Assembly: GCF_002808045.1 (NCBI RefSeq)
Contig: NZ_CP025000.1
Span: 806,001 to 870,000, forward strand
Source: Idiomarina sp. X4
GTDB lineage: Bacteria; Pseudomonadota; Gammaproteobacteria; Enterobacterales; Alteromonadaceae
DNA length: 64,000 nt
Reading direction: 5' to 3'
A program made the position numbers and the translations under genes. Positions 32,736 to 43,152 of this stretch are shown here, piece after piece (position 1 is the first letter of the stretch; each line of letters starts with the position of its first letter). The notes under the pieces are model-generated. The model had not been told where the DNA came from and did not search any database. It worked only from the letters and a program-made list of their open reading frames with translations.

Positions 32736-33431
32736 TTAACCAGCGCTGACTGTACCCTGGTCAATACTCACACCAGCGCCCATCGTTGTAGACAAGCTGA
32801 TGCGCTTAAAGTAAACACCCTTTGCAGAAGAAGGCTTAGCTTTCTTAAGCGCGCCTAATAATGCATCAAGGTTTTCTTTCAATTTCGCGTCATCGAAATC
32901 GACACGGCCGATTGTTGCGTGAACAATACCGTTTTTGTCGTTGCGATAACGAACCTGACCCGCTTTAGCATTTTTAACGGCTGTTGCTACGTCAGGAGTT
33001 ACTGTACCTGTTTTCGGGTTAGGCATCAGGCCACGCGGACCTAAGATTTGACCTAATTGACCAACAACACGCATTGCGTCAGGAGATGCTACGACAACGT
33101 CGAAGTTCATCTCGCCTTTCTTAACTTGCTCAGCTAAGTCTTCCATACCAACAATGTCAGCACCTGCTTCTTTCGCTTTGTCTGCATTATCGCCAGAAGT
33201 AAATACGGCAACGCGAACGTCACGGCCTGTACCATTTGGTAATACTGTCGCGCCACGAACGTTTTGGTCAGATTTACGAGCATCGATGCCAAGATTTACG
33301 GCAACATCAACGCTTTCAGTGAATTTTGCTGTTGCTAATTCTTTCAACAGTGCAATTGCTTCATTCACGTCGTAATCGCGGGCTTCAACTTTCTCTGCGA
33401 TCATGCGAGCGCGTTTTGTTAATTTAGCCAT
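32736..33431 (-). CDS. rplA: 50S ribosomal protein L1
   Basis: A 231-residue L1 (E. coli 234), binding 23S rRNA at the E-site stalk. It contains [19 protein letters not shown], the L1 signature region. It starts 3 bp after rplK. In E. coli, L1 represses the L11 operon by binding the rplK leader; the rplK leader here is about 80 nt. Confidence 0.98.
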   Translation of the reverse strand: MAKLTKRARMIAEKVEARDYDVNEAIALLKELATAKFTESVDVAVNLGIDARKSDQNVRGATVLPNGTGRDVRVAVFTSGDNADKAKEAGADIVGMEDLAEQVKKGEMNFDVVVASPDAMRVVGQLGQILGPRGLMPNPKTGTVTPDVATAVKNAKAGQVRYRNDKNGIVHATIGRVDFDDAKLKENLDALLGALKKAKPSSAKGVYFKRISLSTTMGAGVSIDQGTVSAG

Positions 33432-33434
33432 CGA

Positions 33435-33863
33435 TTAGCCCTCCACGTTCAAGCCCATCGCACGAGCAGAGCCGGCGATAGTGCGTACAGCTGCGTCCAT
33501 GTCGGCAGCAGTAAGATCGGGTTCTTTAGTTTTTGCAATTTCTTCTAATTGCGCGCGAGTTACAGTACCAACTTTCTTGGTATTCGGCTCGCCAGAACCA
33601 CTCTTGATACCTGCTGCTTTCTTAAGCAAGAAAGATGCAGGAGGTGTTTTAGTGATGAACGTGAATGAACGATCTTCAAATACTGTAATTTCAACAGGAA
33701 CAGGCGCGCCTTTTTCCAGGCTGTCTGTTTGCGCGTTGAATGCTTTACAGAATTCCATGATGTTTACACCGTGCTGACCCAATGCTGGACCAACTGGCGG
33801 TGACGGGTTAGCTGAACCAGCAGCTACCTGCAATTTGATAATGGCTGATACTTTCTTCGCCAT
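33435..33863 (-). CDS. rplK: 50S ribosomal protein L11
   Basis: A 142-residue L11 (E. coli 142), part of the GTPase-associated centre and needed for RelA activation. The N-terminal [21 protein letters not shown] region, conserved for thiostrepton-site binding, is intact. It is the first gene of its operon and has its own promoter just after nusG. Confidence 0.98.
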   Translation of the reverse strand: MAKKVSAIIKLQVAAGSANPSPPVGPALGQHGVNIMEFCKAFNAQTDSLEKGAPVPVEITVFEDRSFTFITKTPPASFLLKKAAGIKSGSGEPNTKKVGTVTRAQLEEIAKTKEPDLTAADMDAAVRTIAGSARAMGLNVEG

Positions 33864-33949
33864 GGTTATTACCTCTGTTGTGGGTTTAACGCCTCGTAAC
33901 TTTTCAGAGTGAAGTTACTCAATCGGCTCCCCGTTAAAAAAGGACGCGA

Positions 33950-33978
33950 ATTATAAGTTAATTCGCGCCGTTGATCAA
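33950..33978 (-). promoter_or_regulatory. Promoter of the rplK-rplA (L11) operon
   Basis: On the minus strand TTGATC (33973-33978), a 17 bp spacer and TATAAT (33950-33955) precede a GC-rich discriminator (TCGCGTCC). It lies in the 137 bp gap between nusG and rplK, as in E. coli. Confidence 0.85.
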
Positions 33979-34000
33979 TGCTAGATTGATGCTTTTTTGA

Positions 34001-34540
34001 TCACGACTTTTCGATTTGGCCGAACTCTAAATCAACCGGTGTCGCGCGACCGAAAATTGAAACCGAAACGGTAACGCGGCTTTTCTCGTAATCGACCTCT
34101 TCCACTGTACCGTTAAAGTCAGCAAATGGACCATCGGTAACACGAACCACTTCGCCCGGCTCGAACAATGTTTTGGGTTTCGGTTTGTCTGCTGAGTCTT
34201 GTAAACGATCAAGAATAGCATCCGCTTCTTTCTTAGAAATAGGTGTAGGACGGTCGCTCGTACCACCAATAAAGCCAAGTACACGCGGAACGCTCTTAAT
34301 TAAGTGCCATGAATCTTCGTCCATAACCATTTCAACCAAGACATAGCCTGGAAAAAATTTACGTTCACTTTTACGACGCACGCCGCCACGCATTTCAACG
34401 ACTTCTTCCTTCGGCACTAAGATTTCGCCGAATTTGTCTTCCATATTATGCAGCTTGATATGTTCTTTCAGAGATTCCGCAACACGAGCTTCGTAACCGG
34501 AAAAAGCCTGTACGACGTACCAACGTTTCTTATCGCTCAT
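34001..34540 (-). CDS. nusG: Transcription termination/antitermination factor NusG
   Basis: A 179-residue NusG (E. coli 181). The N-terminal NGN domain includes [11 protein letters not shown] and [12 protein letters not shown]; the C-terminal KOW domain includes [21 protein letters not shown]. It binds RNA polymerase and couples it to ribosomes or Rho. It starts 3 bp after secE and shares its transcript. Confidence 0.98.
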   Translation of the reverse strand: MSDKKRWYVVQAFSGYEARVAESLKEHIKLHNMEDKFGEILVPKEEVVEMRGGVRRKSERKFFPGYVLVEMVMDEDSWHLIKSVPRVLGFIGGTSDRPTPISKKEADAILDRLQDSADKPKPKTLFEPGEVVRVTDGPFADFNGTVEEVDYEKSRVTVSVSIFGRATPVDLEFGQIEKS

Positions 34541-34543
34541 AGT

Positions 34544-34924
34544 TTAAATCTCCAGTCCGGTTAAGAAGCCAACGACACGCACAAGTATTCCATCTAAACC
34601 CCAGAGGATTAAAGCAACAATTACGGTCGCTACAACCACGATGAGTGTTGTCTGAGTTGCTTCCTGGCGCGAAGGCCAGACGACTTTGCGAACCTCGGTA
34701 CGACTTTCTTTAGCGAAAGACAAAAACTTTCTACCTTTAATCGTTGTGGAAGCAAAAAAACCTGCTAATGCCACCAATACGACAACACCGATAGCGCGGT
34801 AAAGTACTGAGATTTCTTCTGCGTAGTAATGATTTCCGCCGATAGCTACAACTAGCAAGGCGATTGTGATTATCCATTTCAAGCTGTTTAATGAACTGCT
34901 CTGCGTCTCGTTATTTGCGCTCAT
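34544..34924 (-). CDS. secE: Preprotein translocase subunit SecE
   Basis: A 126-residue SecE of the three-helix enterobacterial type (E. coli 127). Hydrophobic segments are at about 17-34, 43-60 and 94-115, and the conserved amphipathic segment ESRTEVRKVVWPSRQEA precedes the last helix. It stabilises SecY in the translocon. It lies 45 bp downstream of tRNA-Trp and likely shares its promoter. Confidence 0.97.
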   Translation of the reverse strand: MSANNETQSSSLNSLKWIITIALLVVAIGGNHYYAEEISVLYRAIGVVVLVALAGFFASTTIKGRKFLSFAKESRTEVRKVVWPSRQEATQTTLIVVVATVIVALILWGLDGILVRVVGFLTGLEI

Positions 34925-34969
34925 TCTTTAATCCTAATTGCGACCGGTCTTCGCTTTTAACTTAAAATC

Positions 34970-35046
34970 TGGCAGGGGCGGAGGGATTCGAACCCCCAAC
35001 CGTCGGTTTTGGAGACCGCTGTTCTGCCAATTGGAACTACGCCCCT
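34970..35046 (-). tRNA. tRNA-Trp(CCA)
   Basis: A 77 nt cloverleaf with encoded 3' CCA. The acceptor is AGGGGCG/CGCCCCT with discriminator G, and the anticodon loop is CTCCAAA. The D loop has one more nucleotide than E. coli tRNA-Trp and the first anticodon-stem pair is a G-A mismatch. It lies between tuf and secE. Confidence 0.96.
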
Positions 35047-35095
35047 AAATAATGTCCTTCACGCTTATCTTACTTGGTGTAGGATTGGACGCGGT

Positions 35096-35123
35096 ATTAT
35101 ACCTAAGACAGCGCTTCGCGCAA
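35096..35123 (-). promoter_or_regulatory. Promoter for tRNA-Trp-secE-nusG
   Basis: On the minus strand TTGCGC (35118-35123), a 16 bp spacer and TATAAT (35096-35101) are followed by a GC-rich discriminator (ACCGCGTCC). It begins just after the tuf terminator, so tRNA-Trp, secE and nusG form a separate unit. Confidence 0.82.
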
Positions 35124-35130
35124 GCCATAA

Positions 35131-35156
35131 AAAAGCCCGGCATAAAGCCGGGCTTT
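35131..35156 (-). terminator. Rho-independent terminator after tuf (copy 2)
   Basis: Minus-strand AAAGCCCGG-CTTTATG-CCGGGCTTT then TTTATGG. It differs from the copy-1 terminator by one loop-proximal base. It separates the tRNA-tuf transcript from the tRNA-Trp-secE promoter. Confidence 0.93.
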
Positions 35157-35177
35157 GTATACGATACTTAAACCGTA

Positions 35178-36362
35178 TTAGTCTAGGATCTTAGATACAA
35201 CGCCTGCACCTACAGTACGACCACCTTCACGGATTGCGAAACGCAAACCTTCGTCCATTGCGATTGGAGCAATCAGCTCTACAACGAATTTCAGGTTGTC
35301 GCCTGGCATAACCATTTCTACGCCTTCCGGCAATTCTACTGCACCCGTTACGTCAGTCGTACGGAAGTAGAACTGTGGACGATAGCCTTTGAAGAATGGC
35401 GTGTGACGACCACCTTCGTCTTTGCTCAGTACGTAAACTTCCGCTTCGAACTTAGTATGCGGAGTAATTGTACCTGGCTTCGCCAATACCTGACCACGCT
35501 CAACTTCGTCACGCTTAGTACCACGCAACAATGCGCCGATGTTCTCACCTGCACGACCTTCGTCAAGCAGCTTACGGAACATTTCAACACCCGTTACGGT
35601 TGTCTTTTGCGTGTCTTTCATACCAACGATTTCACACTCGTCGCCTGTGTTGATGATACCGCGCTCTACACGACCGGTAACAACTGTACCACGACCTGAA
35701 ATCGAGAATACGTCTTCGATCGGCATGATGAATGGCTTATCGATGTCACGCTCTGGCTCTGGGATGTAGTTGTCAAGCGCATCTGCTAGCTCAACAATTT
35801 TCTTCGCCCACTCTTCGTCGCCTTCCAGCGCTTTCAGTGCTGAGCCTTGGATAACTGGCAGGTCGTCGCCCGGGAAGTCGTACTCTGACAACAACTCACG
35901 AACTTCCATTTCTACCAGCTCTAACAGCTCTTCATCGTCTACCATGTCACATTTGTTCATGAAGACAACGATGTAAGGTACGCCTACCTGACGTGAAAGC
36001 AGGATGTGCTCACGTGTTTGCGGCATTGGGCCGTCAGTTGCCGCTACTACCAGAATTGCGCCGTCCATCTGTGCAGCACCGGTGATCATGTTTTTAACAT
36101 AGTCAGCGTGCCCTGGGCAGTCTACGTGTGCGTAGTGGCGAGTTGGAGTGTCATACTCAACGTGAGAAGTTGAGATAGTGATACCACGCTCTTTCTCTTC
36201 TGGCGCGTTATCGATGGCTGCGAAGTCTTTCGCCGCACCACCATAAACTTTTGCCAAAACAGTTGTGATAGCAGCAGTTAGTGTAGTTTTACCGTGGTCA
36301 ACGTGACCAATGGTGCCGACGTTTACGTGCGGCTTCGAACGTTCAAATTTTTCTTTAGACAT
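35178..36362 (-). CDS. tuf: Elongation factor Tu (copy 2, tRNA operon)
   Basis: A 394-residue EF-Tu whose protein is identical to that of the copy at 18455-19639. It sits downstream of four tRNA genes in the tufB arrangement (Thr-Tyr-Gly-Thr-tuf) known from E. coli. The GTPase motifs are the same. The ribosome binding site is GAGAGG before the ATG. DNA differences from copy 1 are all synonymous and concentrated at 35940-36174. Confidence 0.99.
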   Translation of the reverse strand: MSKEKFERSKPHVNVGTIGHVDHGKTTLTAAITTVLAKVYGGAAKDFAAIDNAPEEKERGITISTSHVEYDTPTRHYAHVDCPGHADYVKNMITGAAQMDGAILVVAATDGPMPQTREHILLSRQVGVPYIVVFMNKCDMVDDEELLELVEMEVRELLSEYDFPGDDLPVIQGSALKALEGDEEWAKKIVELADALDNYIPEPERDIDKPFIMPIEDVFSISGRGTVVTGRVERGIINTGDECEIVGMKDTQKTTVTGVEMFRKLLDEGRAGENIGALLRGTKRDEVERGQVLAKPGTITPHTKFEAEVYVLSKDEGGRHTPFFKGYRPQFYFRTTDVTGAVELPEGVEMVMPGDNLKFVVELIAPIAMDEGLRFAIREGGRTVGAGVVSKILD

Positions 36363-36449
36363 TGCAGCCTCTCTAACAAAATTCTTTTGGTGTTTTACCT
36401 AAACTTACGTTTGCATACCAAGGTTTCGTTAGAATGGCCTAAAAAGAAA

Positions 36450-36525
36450 TGGTGCTGATAGGCGGATTCGAACCGCCGACCTCACCCTTACCAAGGGTGC
36501 GCTCTACCAACTGAGCTATATCAGC
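36450..36525 (-). tRNA. tRNA-Thr(GGT)
   Basis: A 76 nt cloverleaf with encoded CCA. The acceptor is GCTGATA/TATCAGC and the anticodon loop is TTGGTAA. It is the last tRNA before tuf, matching the thrT position of the E. coli thrU-tyrU-glyT-thrT-tufB operon. Confidence 0.97.
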
Positions 36526-36537
36526 ACGACTTGAATT

Positions 36538-36612
<75 letters not shown>

Positions 36613-36657
36613 AAATTCACAATTTTGTGAGGCCACCTCAAAACCAAGGAAATTGCG

Positions 36658-36742
36658 TGGTGGAGGGGGCAGGATTCGAACCTGCGAAGGCGGAGCCGTC
36701 AGATTTACAGTCTGATCCCTTTGGCCACTCGGGAACCCCTCC
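36658..36742 (-). tRNA. tRNA-Tyr(GTA)
   Basis: An 85 nt class II tRNA with a long variable arm and encoded CCA. The acceptor is GGAGGGG/CCCCTCC and the anticodon loop is CTGTAAA. It corresponds to tyrU in the E. coli order. Confidence 0.97.
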
Positions 36743-36761
36743 CGCATTTTGCAATTTGAAT

Positions 36762-36837
<76 letters not shown>

Positions 36838-36857
36838 ACCCCGGTTAGGTGGAGCGC

Positions 36858-36914
36858 ATTCTATGGTACTAAATTTGATAGTGCAATAGCTTTGCGCAAA
36901 AAATTTATAAAAAC
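36858..36914 (-). promoter_or_regulatory. Stable-RNA promoter of the tRNA-tuf operon with UP-like element
   Basis: On the minus strand TTGCAC (36881-36886), a 17 bp spacer and TAGAAT (36858-36863) are followed by discriminator GCGCTCC. An A/T-rich stretch TTTTTATAAATTTTTT (about 36899-36914) upstream of the -35 looks like an UP element. This is the classic form of a stringently controlled tRNA promoter. Confidence 0.9.
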
Positions 36915-36924
36915 ACAATCAAGT

Positions 36925-36959
36925 GGTCAGTTTTTAACTCCTTCGAGCAAAAACTGACC
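36925..36959 (-). terminator. Inverted repeat after purA, probable 3' hairpin
   Basis: Minus-strand GGTCAGTTTTT and AAAAACTGACC form a perfect 11 bp stem with a 13 nt loop, starting 12 bp after the purA stop. No run of T follows the stem directly, so termination is likely but atypical; it may protect the 3' end instead. Confidence 0.55.
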
Positions 36960-36970
36960 GAGAAATTAGG

Positions 36971-38325
<1,355 letters not shown>

Positions 38326-38330
38326 TGAAG

Positions 38331-38359
38331 GAAAAGTGCCCAATGGAGTCATTGGGCAC
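38331..38359 (-). terminator. Rho-independent terminator after hflC
   Basis: Minus-strand GTGCCCAATG-ACTC-CATTGGGCAC is a perfect 10 bp stem followed by TTTTCC, 11 bp after the hflC stop. It ends the nnr-to-hflC gene run before purA. Confidence 0.88.
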
Positions 38360-38370
38360 TGGTTGGACTT

Positions 38371-39264
38371 TTACTCTTGCTTTTCGCCCATCATATTTTG
38401 CAGATAGCGGAAGAAGTCACTGTTTGCATCGAGTACGAGCATGTCGTTACCTTTACCAAACGAGTTGGTGTAGGCTTCCATACTGCGAATGAATGCAAAG
38501 AATTCAGCGTCTTTTTCGTATGCTTCAGCATAAATACGAGCGGCTTCTGCATCACCTTCACCACGCAATTCGCGTGATTGGCGTTTAGCATCCGCAAGCA
38601 TAACGGTCACACGTGCATCAACGTCAGCACGGATAAACTCAGCTTGCTCTTTACCTTCTGAACGATGCTCGGTCGCAACCGCCTGACGCTCAGCGCGCAT
38701 GCGTTGATAAATAGACTGGCTAACCTCATCAGGCAGGTTAATTTGCATGACGCGAACGTCTAACACTTCAATACCAAGATCTGAAGCACTTTGGGCGCCT
38801 TGTAATAAGGCTTCACGCATCAGCTCGTCACGTTCACCAGACACAATATCTGAGATAGTACGGTTACCGAATTCACTACGTAACCCGCTGTTAATACGAC
38901 GAGTAAGCAAAGCTTCGGCTTGCAAAATATTACCGCCGTTTGTACTTAAGTAGAACGTCGAAAAGTCGTTAATACGCCACATGACGTAGGTATCAACAAT
39001 TAAGTCTTTTTTCTCACTGGTGACAAAGCGGTCCGGATCACCGTCCAGGGTTTGCAGGCGTGCATCCAGCTTTTTAACTTGCTCAATGAACGGTATTTTA
39101 AAGTGCAAGCCTGGTTCAAATACCATTGCTTCGCCGGTTTGAGCGTTTCGTTCAACCTTACCGAATTGAATTAAAATAGCTCGCTCACCCTCTTTCACCA
39201 CGTAGACGGAGGACAAACCCAGCGCGACCAGGACCACAACAATTATTGCGATTAGGTTTTTCAT
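38371..39264 (-). CDS. hflC: FtsH protease modulator HflC
   Basis: A 297-residue SPFH/prohibitin-domain membrane protein with one N-terminal transmembrane helix (about residues 4-22) and a large periplasmic domain. With HflK it surrounds the FtsH protease and modulates degradation of membrane substrates. It overlaps hflK by 1 bp (TAATG). E. coli HflC is 334 residues; the shorter length falls in the central region. Confidence 0.95.
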   Translation of the reverse strand: MKNLIAIIVVVLVALGLSSVYVVKEGERAILIQFGKVERNAQTGEAMVFEPGLHFKIPFIEQVKKLDARLQTLDGDPDRFVTSEKKDLIVDTYVMWRINDFSTFYLSTNGGNILQAEALLTRRINSGLRSEFGNRTISDIVSGERDELMREALLQGAQSASDLGIEVLDVRVMQINLPDEVSQSIYQRMRAERQAVATEHRSEGKEQAEFIRADVDARVTVMLADAKRQSRELRGEGDAEAARIYAEAYEKDAEFFAFIRSMEAYTNSFGKGNDMLVLDANSDFFRYLQNMMGEKQE

Positions 39265-40415
39265 TAGTTTCGACCTCCGCTACGGTTGCTGTTGCGAGTG
39301 TTTTGCGGTTCCGAGTTAAAAGGCATTCCTGCGCCTTGCTCTGGAACTCGCGGAGGCGAGAAGGTTTCAGTATTTCGACCTTGCTTCTCTAATAGCTTTT
39401 CAAGCGGCAAGTACATCATGTTATTGCCACCTTCCACATCAACCAAGACTTTTGGTGTCTTCGCATAAATATCCTGAAGCGTGTCTAAATAAATACGCTC
39501 ACGCGTTACTTCCGGCGCACGTTCATATTGAGGTAGTAACTCGTTAAAGCGAGCGACCTCACCCTGCGCTTCCAGAATGATCTGTTCACGATACGCTTGC
39601 GCTTCTTGCAGCATACGGCGAACTTGCCCACGTGCTAACGGTTCAACTTCACGCGCATAGGCTTCAGCTTCGCGAATGTAGCGCTCTTCGTCCTCTTGTG
39701 CCGCAATAGCGTCATCAAAAGCATCTTTAACCGCTTCCGGTGGGCGTGCTGGCAACAAGTTAAGGTCGACGATTTGCAAGCCAATAGAATATGGATTCAT
39801 TGTCGACTCAAGCATATCTAAAGTGTCTGCACGAACTTGCTCACGACCACGAGTCAGCACTTCATCCATTGTCGTGTGACCAACGACGTAACGTAACGCA
39901 CTGTCAGTCGCTCGCGACAATACACCGTCTGCGTCCTGAACATTGAACAAGTATGCGCGGGGGTCGACAACACGGTACTGAACATCTAATTCGACACGAA
40001 CAACGTTCTCATCCTGAGTCAGCATGTAACCTTCAGTTTTGTCCGAACGTACATTGTTAACGTCGACATGCTCAACGGTATCGACAAAAACAGGACGCCA
40101 ATGCAGACCTGACTCAACCATTGTGTGGAACTGACCAAATCGCAGCACAACGCCGCGATCTGCTTCTTTTACGGTGTAAAAGCCTGCAATGAACCAAACA
40201 ATAATGGCGATAATAGCAATGATGCCAATGCCTTTACTAGGAATGCCTGAACTGCCGCCAGAGCCTCCACCTTTATTGCCGCCAAAGCCGAACTTTGCAA
40301 AGAGTTTACGGACTGCTTCATCAAGATCAGGTGGTCCCTGATCTTTGCCGCCCTGATTTTTCCATGGGTCACGGTCGTTGTTGTTACCGCCGTTCCCCGG
40401 TTGATTCCAAGCCAT
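39264..40415 (-). CDS. hflK: FtsH protease modulator HflK
   Basis: A 383-residue partner of HflC. A Gly/Asn-rich cytoplasmic N-terminus (starting MAWNQPGNGG) precedes one transmembrane helix at about 66-86 and the SPFH domain. I chose the ATG at 40415, with GGAG six bases upstream, rather than an in-frame TTG at 40427. It follows hflX by 30 bp. Confidence 0.95.
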   Translation of the reverse strand: MAWNQPGNGGNNNDRDPWKNQGGKDQGPPDLDEAVRKLFAKFGFGGNKGGGSGGSSGIPSKGIGIIAIIAIIVWFIAGFYTVKEADRGVVLRFGQFHTMVESGLHWRPVFVDTVEHVDVNNVRSDKTEGYMLTQDENVVRVELDVQYRVVDPRAYLFNVQDADGVLSRATDSALRYVVGHTTMDEVLTRGREQVRADTLDMLESTMNPYSIGLQIVDLNLLPARPPEAVKDAFDDAIAAQEDEERYIREAEAYAREVEPLARGQVRRMLQEAQAYREQIILEAQGEVARFNELLPQYERAPEVTRERIYLDTLQDIYAKTPKVLVDVEGGNNMMYLPLEKLLEKQGRNTETFSPPRVPEQGAGMPFNSEPQNTRNSNRSGGRN

Positions 40416-40445
40416 GGACTGCTCCAATTTATGGTTTAACTTATA

Positions 40446-41738
40446 TTAATTATGTTTTTGGACAATTAGTTCATCCAAGTTTTTATCAAATCGTTTTTTA
40501 AGGCGCTGCCAGTCTACCGATGATAAACGTACATGCAACGCCAGTTGCCCATTTTCGTCAACATCTTCAGAGGTAACACTGTTTAGTTCGTACAATGTAC
40601 CACGTAATTTGCCCATGGACGGCGGTATTTTTATGGTCGCGTCCATCATTTGAGGCCCCAACAACTGGGTTAATGCCTCTAAAATCAGTTCGACACCAAT
40701 GCCTTCCTGAGCTGAGACCCAAACCCGTACAGGCTTATCATCTTCATAATCAATACGTGGCTTCGCCCCGTCGACTTGGTCTATTTTATTACAAATAATC
40801 AGCTGTGGCACATCTCCGGCGTCAATTTCGTCGAGAACTTCGGTTACCTGATCAATGTTGCTTTGCTGCTGCTCATCAGCGACATCCACAACATGTAACA
40901 GCAAATCAGCTTCTTGCGTTTCTTGCAGCGTTGCCTTAAAAGCTGCGACCAAGTCATGCGGTAAATGTCGAATAAAACCGACCGTATCCGCCAGAATCAA
41001 GTCGCCAACATCTTCGATAGTGAGCTTACGAAGCGTGGGATCCAACGTCGCAAACAATTGGTCAGCGGCATAAACGCCCGCTTCTGTTAACTGGTTAAAC
41101 AGTGTTGATTTGCCCGCGTTCGTATAGCCAACCAGTGACACTGTCGGAATTTCCGCCTTTTGTCTCGCGCGGCGTCCTTGCTCGCGTTGCTTCTGAACTT
41201 TTTCCAGACGCCGCAAAATATTCTTAATGCGCCCGCGGATTAAGCGTCGGTCAGTTTCTAACTGCGTTTCGCCCGGACCTCGCAAGCCGATACCGCCTTT
41301 TTGTCTCTCAAGGTGGGTCCAACCTCGAACCAAGCGCGTTGAAATATGCCGCAACTGCGCCAGCTCAACCTGAAGTTTACCTTCATGAGTGCGTGCACGT
41401 TGGGCAAATATATCGAGAATAAGCCCGGTTCTGTCCAGAACGCGGCACTTACAAATTGCTTCAAGGTTACGCTCTTGCGTTGGGGACAACGCATGATTAA
41501 AGATGACAATGTTGGCATCGAGCGCTTTCACCTGCTCAGCTATTTCTTCCGCTTTACCACTACCAACAAAGTATTTCGGCGTTGGCGAACCGCGGCTTGT
41601 TGTAATGACACCGCGCGTCTCAACACCAGAAGAGTTTGCTAAAAGTTTAAGTTCAGAGAGATCTTCTCGGTTTACTTCAGTGGGAAAGTCCACATGAACC
41701 AAAATTGCGTAGTCGCCACCTTCATACCTATCGAACAA
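40446..41738 (-). CDS. hflX: GTPase HflX
   Basis: A 430-residue ribosome-associated GTPase (E. coli 426) that splits stalled ribosomes under heat stress. The N-terminal domain contains the glycine-rich ERQKGGIGLRGPGETQLE linker segment; the G domain has P-loop GYTNAGKST at about 203, DTVGFI and NKID motifs. It follows hfq by 28 bp. Confidence 0.97.
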   Translation of the reverse strand: MFDRYEGGDYAILVHVDFPTEVNREDLSELKLLANSSGVETRGVITTSRGSPTPKYFVGSGKAEEIAEQVKALDANIVIFNHALSPTQERNLEAICKCRVLDRTGLILDIFAQRARTHEGKLQVELAQLRHISTRLVRGWTHLERQKGGIGLRGPGETQLETDRRLIRGRIKNILRRLEKVQKQREQGRRARQKAEIPTVSLVGYTNAGKSTLFNQLTEAGVYAADQLFATLDPTLRKLTIEDVGDLILADTVGFIRHLPHDLVAAFKATLQETQEADLLLHVVDVADEQQQSNIDQVTEVLDEIDAGDVPQLIICNKIDQVDGAKPRIDYEDDKPVRVWVSAQEGIGVELILEALTQLLGPQMMDATIKIPPSMGKLRGTLYELNSVTSEDVDENGQLALHVRLSSVDWQRLKKRFDKNLDELIVQKHN

Positions 41739-41766
41739 GTTGTATCAGACCTCTCTTTTCTTAAAG

Positions 41767-42024
41767 TTAATCGTCGAACTCAGCCACGCCTTCAGCTGCT
41801 TGCTGAGGTAAGTAATTCTGAGGGATTCTGGCCGGGACGACAGTCGAAATAGCGTGCTTATAAACCATTTGGCTAACAGTGTTTTTCAGCAATACGACAA
41901 ATTGATCAAATGATTCAATTTGACCCTGCAGCTTAATACCATTCACCAAATAAATGGATACCGGAATGCGCTCTCGGCGCAATGCATTTAAAAACGGGTC
42001 TTGTAGAGTTTGCCCCTTGGCCAT
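41767..42024 (-). CDS. hfq: RNA chaperone Hfq
   Basis: An 85-residue Sm-like protein (E. coli 102, with a longer tail). The Sm1 motif ([18 protein letters not shown]) and Sm2 signature [10 protein letters not shown] are intact, as are Gln8 and Lys56-type residues of the proximal RNA site. The C-terminal tail is short and acidic. It lies 177 bp downstream of miaA, with possible promoters in between. Confidence 0.98.
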   Translation of the reverse strand: MAKGQTLQDPFLNALRRERIPVSIYLVNGIKLQGQIESFDQFVVLLKNTVSQMVYKHAISTVVPARIPQNYLPQQAAEGVAEFDD

Positions 42025-42109
42025 CTTGGATTCCTTTTTTATCGTTATTAATTATCCAATGCGAAACACAAAAAGTGATAACACCGCCAATTTGCTACCA
42101 CCTGTAAAC

Positions 42110-42137
42110 ACACTAGACCAGTAAAGAATTTTTGCAA
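42110..42137 (-). promoter_or_regulatory. Candidate hfq promoter
   Basis: On the minus strand TTGCAA (42132-42137), a 16 bp spacer and TAGTGT (42110-42115) lie in the 177 bp gap between miaA and hfq. The -10 is weak. The same gap also holds GATAAT nearer hfq (around 42057) without a good -35. Confidence 0.35.
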
Positions 42138-42201
42138 CCAGAAAAACGTTAAAAATTACTCATTTATTCGCTAATCGGATCTGTGGGCGGTTGCGAAAAT
42201 T

Positions 42202-43152
42202 TCAATCCTGGCCAGGAAATTTTTGCGCAGGTTGAGCTAAAATGGCCTCGACTTTATCGTTCATATGCGGGTCGTCTGTTTCCAGCCAAGTCACGCCTGG
42301 CCAGCCGTTCAGCCACGTTAGCTGACGTTTCGCAAGTTGTCGGGTGGCAATAATGCCGCGCTCTCTCATTTCGTCGTACGTCAACTCACCTTGTAAGTAT
42401 TGCCACATTTGGCGATAACCGACACTGCGAATTGAGGGCAAGTCTTTATGTAAATCGCCGCGCTCAAACAGCTTTCTGACTTCGTCCTCAAAAGGTTCTG
42501 ACAGCATTTGATCAAAGCGCTGCTCAATACGCTGATGCAATACGGCACGCTCTTTAGGCGCAATTGCGAACTGGTAAACGGGCTTATCCAATTGACCAAA
42601 GCGTTCTTTAGTGAGCTCCGTCAGCGTTTTTCCGCTCACCTCATACACTTCCAGTGCACGCAGGGTTCGCTGAGGATCATTAGGATGAATTCGCTCAGCA
42701 CTTATCGGATCAATTTCTCTAAGCCTATCGTGCAAAGCAGCAAGCCCGTCGGCTTCCATTCTTTTGGTCAGGGCTTCACGAATGGTAGCGTTGGACTCGG
42801 GTAGCTGCGACAAACCTTCGAGCAATGCCTTGAAATACAACATAGTGCCGCCGACCAACAAAGGGACTTTTCCGCGGGCCTGAATATCATCAACTAAACG
42901 TAGTGCATCACGCTGAAAGTCTGCGGCTGAGTATGTTTCTGACGGATCGCAGATGTCGATAAGGTGGTGCGGTACTTTAGAACGCTCCTCAGCGGTTGGT
43001 TTTGCCGTACCGATATCCATTCCTTGATAAATAAGCGCCGAGTCGACTGAAATAATTTCGCAGTCGAGTTTCTCGCACAGCGCGAGAGACAAAGCTGTCT
43101 TTCCTGCGGCTGTTGGTCCGTAAATGGTAATCACCGCATTAGTGGTTTGCAT
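42202..43152 (-). CDS. miaA: tRNA dimethylallyltransferase
   Basis: A 316-residue MiaA (E. coli 316), adding dimethylallyl to A37 of tRNAs reading UNN codons. P-loop [11 protein letters not shown] lies near residue 11, with [16 protein letters not shown] and the [10 protein letters not shown] segment near the C-terminus. I chose the ATG at 43152 because AGAGGG sits five bases upstream; a start at 43170 would add six residues. It overlaps the end of mutL by 14 bp. Confidence 0.97.
   Translation of the reverse strand: MQTTNAVITIYGPTAAGKTALSLALCEKLDCEIISVDSALIYQGMDIGTAKPTAEERSKVPHHLIDICDPSETYSAADFQRDALRLVDDIQARGKVPLLVGGTMLYFKALLEGLSQLPESNATIREALTKRMEADGLAALHDRLREIDPISAERIHPNDPQRTLRALEVYEVSGKTLTELTKERFGQLDKPVYQFAIAPKERAVLHQRIEQRFDQMLSEPFEDEVRKLFERGDLHKDLPSIRSVGYRQMWQYLQGELTYDEMRERGIIATRQLAKRQLTWLNGWPGVTWLETDDPHMNDKVEAILAQPAQKFPGQD

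Larger units (their letters stand above)
35123..36362. repeat. Long direct repeat, tuf copy 2 with its terminator
   Basis: Gap-free partner of 18400-19639, covering tuf and the terminator. The 3' boundary falls within the -35 hexamer of the tRNA-Trp promoter and the 5' boundary at the start codon; beyond these the flanks are unrelated. Confidence 0.95.
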
